From positions 56,342,432-56,406,431 of the forward strand of contig OX352761.1 in the NCBI GenBank assembly GCA_947095585.1: 64,000 bases of DNA, in the 5' to 3' direction. Origin of the DNA: Nephrocerus scutellatus (taxonomy: Eukaryota; Arthropoda; Insecta; Diptera; Pipunculidae). Below are positions 53,204-63,312 of this stretch, one piece after another; position 1 is the first letter of the stretch; every line of letters starts with the position of its first letter. Under the pieces are notes generated by a model. It did no database searches. It was not told the origin of the DNA and worked only from the letters and a program-made list of their open reading frames with translations. The translations under genes were made by a program, and so were the position numbers.

Positions 53204-54965
53204 CCAAAATTCCAGACCATAATTTCACGAAAATCGCTTGAGAAATTGTTTTGTTCCCGTAATTCCAGGCCATAATGACCATATTCCAAAATTTCAAGTC
53301 TTAAAGTCGCATCTTAGTCCGATATAACAAATTTCATGCGAATAGCTTGAGAAATTGCTTTGTTCCCGAAATTCCAAACCATAATGACCATATTCCAGAA
53401 TTGCCATAGGTAAAAGTTTTATAGTCGTATCTTAGCCTTACATACCGAATTTCATGCGAATCGCTTGATAAATTGTTTTGTTCCCGAAATTCCAGACCAT
53501 AATGATCATATTCCAGAATTGCCTTAGGTAAAAGTTTTATAGTCGCATCTTAGTCCTACATACCGAATTTCATCTGAATCGCTTGTAAAATTGCTTTGTT
53601 CCCGAAGTTCCAGACCATAATGACCATATTCCAGAATTGCCATAGGTAAACGTTTTATAGTCGCATCTTTGTCCTACATACCGAATTTCATGCAAATCGC
53701 TTGAGAAACTGCGTTGTTCCCGAAATTCCAGACCATAATGACCATATTCCAGAATTGCCATAGGTAAAAGTTTTATAGTCGCATCTTAGCCCTACATACC
53801 GAATTTCATGCGAATCGCTTGAAAAATTGCTTTGTTCCCGAAATTTCAAACCATAATGACCATATTCCAGAATTGCCTTAGGTAAAAGTTTTATAGTCGT
53901 ATCTTAGCCTAACATACCGAATTTCATGCGAATCGCTTGATAAATTGCTTTGTTCCCGAAATTCCAGACCATAATGATCATATACCAGAATTGCCTTAGG
54001 TAAAAGTTTTATAGTCGCATCTTAGTCCTACATACCGAATTTCATGCGAATCGCTTGAAAAATTGCTTTGTTCCCGAAGTTCCAGACCATAATGACCATA
54101 TTCCAGAATTGCCATAGGTAAAAGTTTTATAGTCGCATCTTTGTCCTACATACCGAATTTCATGCAAATCGCTTAAGAAATCGCGTTGTTCCCGAAATTC
54201 CAGACCATAATGACCATATTCCAGAATTGCCATAGGTAAAAGCTTTATAGTTGCATCTTAGCCCTACATACCGAATTTCATGCGAATCGCTTGAAAAATT
54301 GCTTTGTTCCCGAAATTCCAAACCATAATGACCATATTCAAGAATTGCCTTAGGTAAAAGTTTTATAGTCGCATCTTAGCACCAAATTACCTAATTTCAT
54401 GCGAATCCCTTGATAAATTGCTTTGTTCCCGAAATTCCAGACCATAATGACCATATTCAAGAATTGCCATAGGTAAAAGTTTTATAGCCGCATCTTAGTC
54501 CTACATACCTAATTTCATGCGAATCGCTTGAGAAATTGCTTTGTTCCCGAAATTCCAGACCATAATGACCATATTTCAGAATTGCCATAGGTAAAAGTAT
54601 TATAGTCGCAACTTAGCCCTACATACCGAATTTCATGCGAATCGCTTGAGAAATTGCTTTGTTCCAGAAATTCCATACCATAATGACCATATTCCAGAAT
54701 TGCCATAGGTAAAAGTTTTGTAGTCGCATATTAGCCCTACATACCGAATTTCATGCGAATCGCTTGAAAGTTTGATTTCTTTCCTAAATTCCAGATCATA
54801 ATGACCATATTCCAGAATTGCCTTAGGTAAAAATTTTATAGTCGCATCTTAGCCCTACGTTCAATTTCATGCGAATCGCTTAATAAATAGCTTTGTTCCC
54901 GAAATTCCAGACCATAATGACCATATTCCAGAATTGCCATAGGTAAAAGTTTTATAGCCGCATCT
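53204..54965 (+). repeat. 118-bp tandem array (about 15 units)
   Basis: ATGACCATATTCCAGAATTG recurs every 118 bp (53389, 53507, 53625, 53743, ... 54687), with CGAATTTCATGCGAATCGCTTG and GCTTTGTTCCCGAAATTCC in each unit. Copies differ by 3-8%. The first units are shorter. The repeat ends in degraded sequence at about 54965. The short peptides that can be read on the - strand (YGNSGIWSLWSG...) are a by-product of the repeat. Confidence 0.93.
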
Positions 54966-55030
54966 AAGAGAAATGCCTTAGTTCAAAAAATTCTAGTGCC
55001 TAATGACCAAATCCCAGTGGATATTAAAAG
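54966..55030. other. Spacer between 118-bp array and K LTR
   Basis: Degraded array-like sequence ending ATTAAAAG, immediately outside the K LTR end. No gene. Confidence 0.4.
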
Positions 55031-55324
55031 TGTGACATAACAGAGGATAAAAAACTGTTAAAAAACAAAATTCGTTTTGATTTTTTTGTTTTCCTTTTGT
55101 TTTTAATCTAATTTATAATTTTTATATTTTGTAACAATTCAATCTACGATACTTTATTTAAATTAGAATATACAATACTTTTACTTAAATTTTTAATCAC
55201 CACTTTTATACCGATGGTCGTCGTAACCCTGCAGCGTTTGCCGTGAAGTTTTGTTTAGTTGGAGAGGACGGGGAAGGGGGTCTGCCTATAATAACTGCGC
55301 TCTCTTTCTGGCGTGATTTCTTTA

Positions 55325-57060
55325 TGTCAAAGCGAAATATGACTTAAACTGGAGAATCCCTTACCGTGGGTCGGGGGAAATTCTCGGCTTGTAAAAACTA
55401 AACGTAGACGTACGCGGCTAAACCAATGTAACTTGTGGAGCGGCGTCACCTCTACCCCTAAAGAGAAATACGATTTAAGCCAGAGAATCCCTTATCGTGG
55501 GTCGGGGGAAATTTCAACTTGTAACAGCTAAACGTATGTGTACGGCTAAACCAATGTAACTTGTGGAGACTCGACTTGTAACAGCTAAACTAATGTAACT
55601 TGTGGAGAGGCGTCACCTTTACCCCTAAAAAGAAATATGATTTAAGCCAGAGAATCCCTTACCGTGGGTCGGGGGAAATTCTCGACTTGTAACAGCTAAA
55701 CTAATGTAACTTGTGGAGAGGCGTCACCTTTACCCCTAAAAAGAAATATGATTTAAGCCAGAGAATCCCTTACCGTGGGTCGGGGGAAATTCTCGATTTG
55801 TAACAGCTAAACGTATGTGTACGCGGGTAAACCAATGTAACTTGTGAAGAGGCGTCACCTCTACCCCTAAAGAGAAATACGACTTAAACCAGAGAATCCC
55901 TTACCGTGGGTCGGGGGAAATTCTCGGCTTGTAAAAACTAAACGTAGACGTACGCGGCTAAACCAATGTAACTTTGTGGAGAGGCGTCACCTCTACCCTT
56001 AAAAAGAAATACGATTCAAGCCAGAGAATCCCTTACCGTGGGTCGGGGGAAATTCTCGACTTGTAAATAGCTAAACGTATAAGTACGCGGCTAAACCAAT
56101 GTAACTTGTGGAGCGGCGTCACCTCTACCCCTAAAGAGAAATACGATTTAAGCCAGAGAATCCCTTACCGTGGGTCGGAGGAAATTCTCGACTTGTAACA
56201 GCTAAACGTATGTGTACGCGGCTAAACCAATGTAACTTGTGGAGAGGCGTCACCTCTACCCCTAAATAGAAATACGACTTAAACCAGAGAATCCCTTACC
56301 GTGGGTCGGGGGAAATTCTCGACTTGTAACAGCTAAACTAATGTAACTTGTGGAGAGGCGTCACCTCTACACCTAAAGAGAAATACGACTTAAACCAGAG
56401 AATCCCTTACCGTGGGTCAGGGGAAATTCTCGACTTGTATCAGATAAACGTATGTGTACGTGGCTAAACAAATGTAACTTGTGGAGAGGCGTCACCTCTA
56501 CCCCTAAATAGAAATACGACTTAAACCAGAGAATCCCTTACCGTGGGTCGGGGGAAATTCTCGACTTGTAAACAGCTGAACGTATATGTACGCGGCTAAG
56601 CCAATGTAATTCTGTGGAGAGGCGTCACCTCTACCCCTAAAAAGAAATATGATTTAAGCCAGAGAATCCCTTACCGTGGGTCGGGGGAAATTATCGACTT
56701 GTAACAGCTAAACGTATGTGTACCAGGCTAAACCAATGTAACTTGTGGAGAGGCGTCACCTCTACCCCTAAAAAGAAATACGATTTAAGCCAGAGAATCC
56801 CTTACCGTGGGTCGGGGGAAATTCTCGACTTGTAAATAGCTAAACATATAAGTATGCGGCTAAACCAATGTAACTTGTGGAGAGACGTCACCTCTACCCC
56901 TAAAGAGAAATACGATTTAAGCCAGAGAATCCCTTACCGTGGGTCGGGAGAAATTCTCGACTTGTAAATAGCTAAACTACGTTATAAGTAAAATAGTGGA
57001 ATATCCTATGGTCAGAGAACTCCTTACCGCGGGTGGGGGGAAGTTCTCGACTCAAAAAAA
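55325..57060 (-). repeat. ~130-bp array in the K LTR with repeated GGTAAG
   Basis: About 13-14 units, mostly 130 bp; some are ~111 bp through loss of the ACGTATGTGTACGCGGCTAA part. On the - strand nearly every unit reads CCACGGTAAGGGATTCTCTGG, a good 5' splice-site match. One unit (near 55490) has GATAAG instead. A related unit at 57018 reads CGCGGTAAGGAG. Units also share AGAGGTGACGCC and CACAAGTTACATTGG. Confidence 0.85.
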
Positions 57061-57089
57061 CAAACAAGTAGACAGTGGGAATCAGGAGA

Positions 57090-57161
57090 CACTTACCGGT
57101 CCGCACGCTATGCTGGCTTCCGAACGACTGACTGCTGACTGTCCAACAGCCTCCATTTATA
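57090..57161 (-). promoter_or_regulatory. K LTR promoter and first splice donor
   Basis: On the - strand GGGTATAAATGGAGG (TATA at 57161-57155), then about 25-30 nt downstream CAGTCAGTCG (initiator), then CCGGTAAGTGTC (donor) near 57097. Transcription would run left into the array. Two further TATA-like sites exist (TATAAAAG near 55210), at the far end of the LTR. Confidence 0.6.
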
Positions 57162-57198
57162 CCCGACTAACGGATTATTTCTTTGCATCAGCGCGTAT

Positions 57199-57680
57199 GT
57201 GCAGTACATAATTCTTTAATGCACATGCGCGCCATATTAAGCATACTATTCTCTGTGTGGTGTTGTTGTTTTTTTCTTATGTGTTTATGTTTCTTTTATT
57301 GTTGTTGTTTTTTTGTTTGTTACTAGTTGGTGATCACTTGGCAGGCGTAAGCATATTTGCCTTGTGATCATGATCAGTGTTTGTTTTGTTGTTGTCTTCG
57401 GTACGGTGTTATGGAGCAAAGACCGAGTTTTCGTAATTATAAGAATTAAAACAGTGGTGATTTTATTTGTTGTAATTCAGAACCAAAAAAAGGTATGTAA
57501 TTTGTTTGTTGTTTGTGATATAATGAAAAGAAACTAAAGTGAATAATTCATGTAGCATGTAGGCTTAATTATATGTTAGTATACATAAATAATATATATA
57601 TAGTTCAGAGTCTTTTTCATGTGTATTATATATTGTTTTTTTTCTTCGTGGATGGAAAATTTCCACTGTAACGCAAATTT
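57199..57680 (-). other. U3-like upstream part of the K LTR
   Basis: GT-rich and AT-rich sequence with many TTGTTGTT runs. Contains an 18-bp near-palindrome around TTGTGATCATGATCAGTG (57361). No coding frame. It lies upstream of the - strand TATA box, as expected for U3. Confidence 0.5.
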
Positions 57681-57809
57681 TGTCATCACACCCCCCTCAT
57701 ACTTTTGGGTGAATGGAGACTTGGATCTATCCTGAGCGGTTGATCTGGACTCGGTAGCATTTTCCGTTTACATCGTGTAGAAAATGCTTTTGTTTGGTGT
57801 TTTTGTGAG

Positions 57810-58090
57810 TGTAAAAAGATGTTATTTTTATAATTGAAACCACGCTGATTGTTTGTTAACAATTTTTCGCTTATTTAAATTTATAATTTTCATACGTCTT
57901 GTATGATGGTTGTCACTGAACTAACTAGCGATTGTACAACAATGTACCGTGTTGTCAAAACTAACGATCTAGTACATCATTACACGCTTTTCTCTTTTGA
58001 AACAATTAAAATAAATTAAATAATTCTTTAAATAATTAACCAAATTAATTGAGGTTAATTAGGACCAGGGAATACCCTATGACTGTTACA
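57810..58090 (-). repeat. Element J 3' LTR
   Basis: 281 bp between TGTAACAGTCATAGGG (start, - strand, 58090) and ...CTTTTTACA (57810). The part at 57810-57965 is repeated at 61623-61780. Confidence 0.75.
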
Positions 58091-58105
58091 ATCTTACCAA
58101 CAATC

Positions 58106-59205
58106 TTATCTTTGTGGTGGTCTAAGAATGCGACTACTTCGCGTTCGATAATTTTCTTGACTCGCAGGCTCTATGTTCACCTCACTATCACTCTCTCCAC
58201 TTGCTTCTGAACCCTTACTCCTAGCGGTCTCATATTCTGATGAAGAATAACTTTGTTCAATTACTGGCTCTTCTGGCAATACCGGTTCATCCACAATTAC
58301 AATTTCTGTGGGAGTTTCGTTATTCTGATTCAGATCATTGTTATTCCGGGTGACATTTTCCAACACTGGCTTAACAATTTGAATCTCTGGCAAATTATTC
58401 AAAATTCCGGATTTTACATTTTCCTCAAATAACAAATCAATCGCATTAAAATCGTTATTTTTGGTTTTAGCCATTAATCTACGATTACGTCTGAAAAAAT
58501 TCTCAAAATTATCCCTAATAAAATACGACCGGTCATTAACTATTCCCACTATTGTTCCATAGTGCCATTTTTTTCCGTTTTTCTTAAAAATAACTAAGCC
58601 CACTTGCAATGACGGCAATGACTTTGCGCTTCGATCATAGTAATATTTTTGTTTTTTCTTTTTGTTAATTATTTTTTGTTGAACAATTTGTTCAGACACA
58701 TTATTTCGAATGAGCAATTGTTCCGATACTGGCTTTTTGTTTTAACCAACCGGCCAAAGAATAGTTCAAATGGTGTTAGCTGCATGTTTGCGACCGGTGT
58801 TGTATTATATTCCAAGATTCTGTATTGGAATTGATCCACCTCATTCGCCTCATAACATCTTTTCAGAATGTTTTTGGCTATCGCCACTCCCTTTTCAGCC
58901 AATCCCATTACTTTGAGGGTAACGTGGGCTGGAATGTACGAATTTGATATTAAAGTCGTCTGAAAATTTTTTATATTCCGCTGAATTAAATGGATTGTTA
59001 TCACATTTGATATTTGAGGGAAACCCAATGATATTGAAAATACGACTTATCACATTAATAATATGTCCGGATGTTTTATTGTTCAGCTTTGCGTAACTCA
59101 AATAATTTGAACATGCATCAAATATTGCAATGCAATCGTGACCCGCATATTCGAAAATATCAATGGAGACGAATTGAAATGGGTACTCCGGATTTTTCTC
59201 TTGTA
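58106..59205 (-). pseudogene. pol: Element J integrase core and C-terminus, frameshifted
   Basis: About 59195-59105 encode the core start (FQFVSIDIFEY, Asp). Positions 59101-58895 give IKCDNNPFNSAEYKKF (Asp) and RYPQSNG. After a 1-nt shift near 58900, GLAEKGVAIAKNILKR holds the Glu (58925-58880). 58717-58106 encode the C-terminal domain (LQVGLVIFKKNGKKWHYGTIVGI) with a long acidic/Ser tail. Frameshifts near 59190, 58900 and 58720. All three DDE residues can be read, but not in one frame. Confidence 0.8.
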
Positions 59206-60231
59206 TGGCTCTTTTTGGTTATTCCGTTTAAATTTTTCACAGACTTTACAGGCATCGATCATATATTTAATTTGTTCATTTATTCCCGGCCAATAATATA
59301 GCATTCTTGAGCGAGCAAGTATTTTTTCGATGCCAAGATGTGGCTCATGAAGCCATTTTGCAATTATGCGTTGCAATTCCGTTGGAATGACCAATCTGTG
59401 ATTCAAAAATAATAAATCATTTTCGAAATGTAATTCCGAATTGAATTTGTGAAATTTTTTACTCAAATCATTTAAGTGATGAAATCCTGGCCAACCATTT
59501 TCAAAATAATCACAAATGCGTTTGTAATTTTCATCACGTTCTAATATCTGCTTGTAATATTTATAATTTTCCTCGGATAAGCAAGCCGATTTTGTGACAG
59601 CATGAATCACACCCGATAATTCTATTGATTCAGACACTTCTGGTAATTGTGCACGTGACAGGCAATCAGCTACCAACATATTTTTTCCGGGCTTAAAAAT
59701 TATTTTCGTTTTTGAATATTTAAATAATGACATAAACATTCGTTGTAATCGTGGCGATACATCATCAATTTCACGTTTTATCAATGTTTCAAGGGGCTTG
59801 TAGTCACTTTCAACAGTGACTTCACGACCGTAAATAAGGTAGTGAAAACGTTCACATGCAAAGACAACTGCCAACAGTTCTTTTTCGATCTGTGCCCATT
59901 TCTGTTCCGTTTTACTGAGTTTTCTGGATACGAAAGCAATTGGATGACCCTCCTGAATCAATACTGATCCCAGTCCATCTTTTGATGCATCAGTTTGAAT
60001 AATAACCGGTTTTTCTGGGTCGTATGCTTTTAATGTGGGTTCTGATGTGATGATCTTCAATAAATCACTAAATTCCGACTCATGTTTTTCATTCCATTCA
60101 AATGGCACATCAATTCTAGTGAGCTGTCGTAGTTCAGCTGTCAATTTAGACAGATTCGGAATAAATCTGGCCATGTATTTGAACATTCCCAAGAAACGCA
60201 TAACACCATGTTTGTCTGTGGGTTTTTTCAT
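59206..60231 (-). CDS. pol: Element J RT C-terminus, RNase H and integrase zinc domain
   Basis: Open frame. RT connection FLGMFKYMARFIPNLSK; RNase H: VIIQTDASKDGLGSVL, QIEKELLAVVFACERF, TVESDYKPLETLI, VADCLSRA; integrase zinc domain: HEPHLGIEKILARSRMLYYWPG and CKVCEKFKRN. It begins only at the RT connection. The fingers and palm with the catalytic aspartates are absent between 60231 and the protease at about 60250-60330. The product would not synthesise DNA. Confidence 0.83.
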
Positions 60232-60247
60232 ATCGCAAATAGCATTT

Positions 60248-61350
60248 TTATATTTTCAGCCGGTTTAATTGTACCATTGGAAATTTAATTGGAATGCAGT
60301 TGACATCCGCTCCTGTATCGAGTTTCAAGTTAACTACTAGTAAACCTAATTTGTATGCCTTGGTCCATCGTTTGATTTTCTTTCCAATTGAATATACTCT
60401 ATAAATACGATTATAACTCAATATGTTTTTAAAAATTATATTTTCCTTTTTAAAATTACCCGTTTCACTCCAGTTGAGTATGCTGACTTTGTTTTTTCCA
60501 TTTGAATTCCCGGTTGAATTTGTTTCTGCTTTGCTGCGACACATCCGAAGAAAATGACCCTTTTTGCCACATCGGCATGTAAATTCTTTGGCTGGACATT
60601 TGCTTTTGTGCTCTGGTTTCCAATCGCCACCACATTTGAATCACATGCGTTTGTTCAATGTATTTATTAAGTCCGGTTCCTTGCTTGTTGTTGAAACAGC
60701 AGCGATGCTTTGTTTCTTGAAATCCAAAATTTCTTTGTTGACATGTGCCGATTCGAATGTTTTGCACAAATCAATAACGCGATTCAATGTTTCGTCGCGT
60801 CCATCCAACAGTTTTTTTTTTTCAAAAACACCGGTTATAATTCGATCACGCAACATTCTGTCTTCGTATGATACGCCGCATCTGCAATTGAATTCACAGC
60901 GTTCAAGTTGTGTACGCAATTCTGTCAAAAATTCACCAAATGTTTGTCGCTCTTTTTGCACCAAATTATTGAATTTGTACGATTGCATAGCGACATTCTT
61001 TTGTGGCAAGCAATGCTGATCAAATTTTTCCAACACCTGATCTAGTGTGCGTTGCGAAGTTACCGCTGTTAAATCATGTGCAGCTACATCGTCTGTTGCC
61101 TCCACGTGTACTGTTGTTGTAACTGTGCCGAGCAATGAGTTTTTCGATCCATCATTGGGAAACAATGTTTTATATATGTTTGCGCCTTTTGTTCCGATTA
61201 GCCACAAAAAGGTTGAGATTTTTTCGTTTCGCCCAACTCATTTTTGTCATTGGCTTCCATGTAAACCAAAAAATCACGCTTCCAATTTTTCCAGTCGACT
61301 GACAGGTTTGAACAGTCCAATTCTCGTAGTTCTTTGCGTGTCATGGCCAT
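60248..61350 (-). pseudogene. gag: Element J Gag and protease, frameshifted
   Basis: Gag start at ATG 61350 (MAMTRKELRELDC; VDWKNWKRDFLVYMEA). A shift in an A-run near 61222 leads into FLWLIGTKGANIYKTLF and QKERQTFGEFLTELRTQLERC. The zinc region near 60635-60530 reads CGGDWKPEHKSKC and CRCGKKGHFLRMC in a frame broken by a TGA near 60640. Protease is LKLDTGADVNCIP near 60320-60285. This is the typical arrangement for this gypsy group. Confidence 0.78.
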
Positions 61351-61788
61351 TTCGAATGTGTTCCGTTGAAATGTGCAAAAATATCCGTGAAAATGTCCTT
61401 ACTCCATGAAAATGATATCCTAGATGAAAATTCCAGTGCTTAATTTATTCCGATGAATGACTTGAATTTCTTGTGATTTTTTTCCGATGAAAACGAATTA
61501 CAAAAAAAATATGATTCGTGTTGTATGCACTGCAATCAAATGCTCCAATGATGAAATTCACGATTTTTCTCTTTTTTTTTTAATTTAATCCGGTTTTTGT
61601 TATTCAGAAACTTCTGACACCATGTAAAAAGATGTTCTTTTTATAATTGAAACCACGCTGATTGTTTGATAACAATTTCTCTTTTATTTAAATTTATAAT
61701 TTTCATACGTCTTGTATGATGGTTGTCACTGAACTAACTAGCGGTTGTACAACAATGTACCGTGTTGTCAAAAGTAACGTTGGTGTTG

Positions 61789-62037
61789 TTGAGGCTTCTA
61801 ATGTCGTTGGTTTTGCCATGGACGCCGCTGTTACGGTGATTGTTGTTATTGTTGTGAGATTTGCGTCTATGTTCTTGCCGCTGCTGTTACTGAGACCGCT
61901 ATTGTTGTCGTTGTTGCTGGTATCACCACTACTGTTGCTGCTGTCACTGCCACTGCTATCGCTGGTGCTACCATCGCTATTGCTGCTGCTGCTCTCCGGG
62001 AAAATACGTTCCCCTGGAGCTTTTGTGGGGCTCTTGT
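61789..62037 (-). other. Ser/Asn/Thr-rich trinucleotide-repeat region of K
   Basis: On the - strand AGC/AAC/ACA repeats would encode low-complexity Ser-Asn-Asp-Gly and then Thr-rich sequence in a frame (+2) different from the ULP1-like frame. It may be a frameshifted C-terminal tail of that protein or plain 3' untranslated sequence. The + strand frame over the same bases (Leu-rich, 61716-62048) is a mirror of the repeat. Confidence 0.45.
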
Positions 62038-63152
62038 TTACTCCTTGAGGGGTCTGGGTTGCCCGTTGTTTGGTAGTGCCTGGGCGATGTTTGGGATTGG
62101 GAATCGGATATGGGGTATTCGGTCCTGCCTGGATATATCGATGAAACTTGCTATCAGGGCGGCCAGTTTCACTCGTTTATGTCCGACTTCCTTTACGTTG
62201 AACCATATTTTTGGTCCTGCCGTTGTTTCAATGAGCCGCGGGGGATCTTGGAGGATGTGTTCCGCGTAGTGGAGGACAAACAAACCACAGTCGGTCGTGT
62301 TGCTTTGGCGTGAGGCTAGTACCTTTCGTTCCGGTAGGTTTTCCGGCGTAAATCTTCTCTTTGGGCGTTCTCCGTTACCTCTTGAATGTTCCTCCGAGTT
62401 TAGGTACGCCCGAATGACCTCGCAGGCGTAGTTGGTTGCTGGACGTGGGAGCGAGTCGATAGTGGGGATGTCTCCACGTGGCCCGTCGGAGTTGTCATTT
62501 TGGTTCAACCTTACCAAGATCAGGAACCAGTGTTCGCCATGATGACCTGGGATTATGAGGTAGGTTTTAGTAGTGACGTCCTTTCCCATGGTCCACCGGC
62601 AAATGGCAGCATATCATCGGCCTTCCAACTCCTCTGGCGTATCGGCTTCTCGTTTCTGGATGCTGATTAATTTTTCTAGGAAAAAGGTATTGAAGATATG
62701 CACCTCCTTTTGTCTTGCTTCTGATATTTTATTTCTCTCCATCCATTTGAAATAGACTTCGATAAGGCGGTCGTTGAGGAACCGTCCGCTTCCGATTCGT
62801 TGGTAGTCTTTGATGGTGATGCTGATGCCTCCTGCCCCCCGGGGAATTTGGCGTAGGAAATCTTCTGGGACCGTGTCTTCTCCCTTGTCGCTGGACAGTA
62901 CAATGGTTTTCGTGGTTTGGAGTCGCCGAGTTTTACTCTGTGTTGTTTGGTGTGATCGATCTTCGTAGGCCTCTTGACTCGGATCACCCCTGTCTTCGGG
63001 TTACATTCAACCTCCGTCTGATTGTTCACTACCGCTGGTATTTTTTTTAGTTGCCCCAACATCACTAACTTAGTTCTAAAATTTTGTTTGGTTTTCTTAA
63101 ATTTTTCCTCCATTGTTTTTGTCAGTGGGGATGGGTGTCGACGATTGATCAT
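62038..63152 (-). pseudogene. ULP1/C48 cysteine-protease-like ORF in an LTR retrotransposon
   Basis: A ~370-codon ORF from ATG 63152 with a basic, low-complexity N-terminal ~100 residues. The fold-typical sequence then follows: IGSGRFLNDRLIEVYFKW (W/LND entry motif), VHIFNTFFLEKL, ICRWTMGKDV, YLIIPGHHGEHWFLIL. Catalytic residues by codon: His 62530-62532 (EHW), Asp 62455-62457 (IDSL), Gln 62305-62307 and Cys 62287-62289 (RQSNTTDCGLFVLHY). Spacing fits ULP1/SENP proteases that cleave SUMO-type modifiers. One indel in the G/C-run near 62838 and one TGA at 62614-62616 break the frame. Placed 3' of integrase, where env sits in other elements. Function in the element is unknown. Confidence 0.78.
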
Positions 63153-63312
63153 TTCTTGTGTTTTGTCCTTCTATTTATATCATGTGCTGGTGGTACAAAA
63201 TTAAATCTAGAAAATATAATTTTTTTATATCTATTTATTCGGGTGTGTGAAAATTTTTGAATTTTTTTTTCTTTTGTGGCCGCTGGGTCATGATTGGGTT
63301 TTAGATTTTTTT

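Larger units (their letters stand above)
55031..57690 (-). repeat. 2.66-kb 3' LTR of the ULP1-bearing element K
   Basis: Read leftwards it starts TGTGATGACAAAATTTG at 57690, right after a purine tract (GAGGGGGG, 57691-57698), and ends ...TTATGTCACA at 55031, giving TGTGA...TCACA ends. It contains a TATA box at 57155-57161, an initiator-like TCAGTCG, a splice-donor-like CCGGTAAGTG near 57090-57100, a ~130-bp array to 55325, and AATAAA near 55150. The partner 5' LTR lies beyond the window, so the outer end is inferred from the terminal inverted pentamer. Confidence 0.6.
57810..61788 (-). mobile_element. Gypsy element J nested in K
   Basis: - strand. The 3' LTR (57810-58090) and the 5' LTR part (61623-61788) share TGTAAAAAGATGTT... 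over about 165 bp; the right LTR is truncated at 61788. PBS region TGGTGTCAGAAG directly follows the 5' LTR. Order is gag, protease, RT C-terminus/RNase H, integrase. The RT core is deleted and several frameshifts are present. Because the right LTR is truncated, no target duplication can be tested. Confidence 0.75.

Noticed and set aside
53570..54706. Repeated 63-codon - strand frames in the 118-bp array
   Set aside because: They recur only because the repeat recurs; no start context or domain, and stops appear in most units.
61716..62048. Leu/Val-rich + strand open frame (110 codons)
   Set aside because: It is the complement of an AGC/AAC trinucleotide-repeat region lying downstream of the - strand ULP1-like ORF and overlapping the J LTR.
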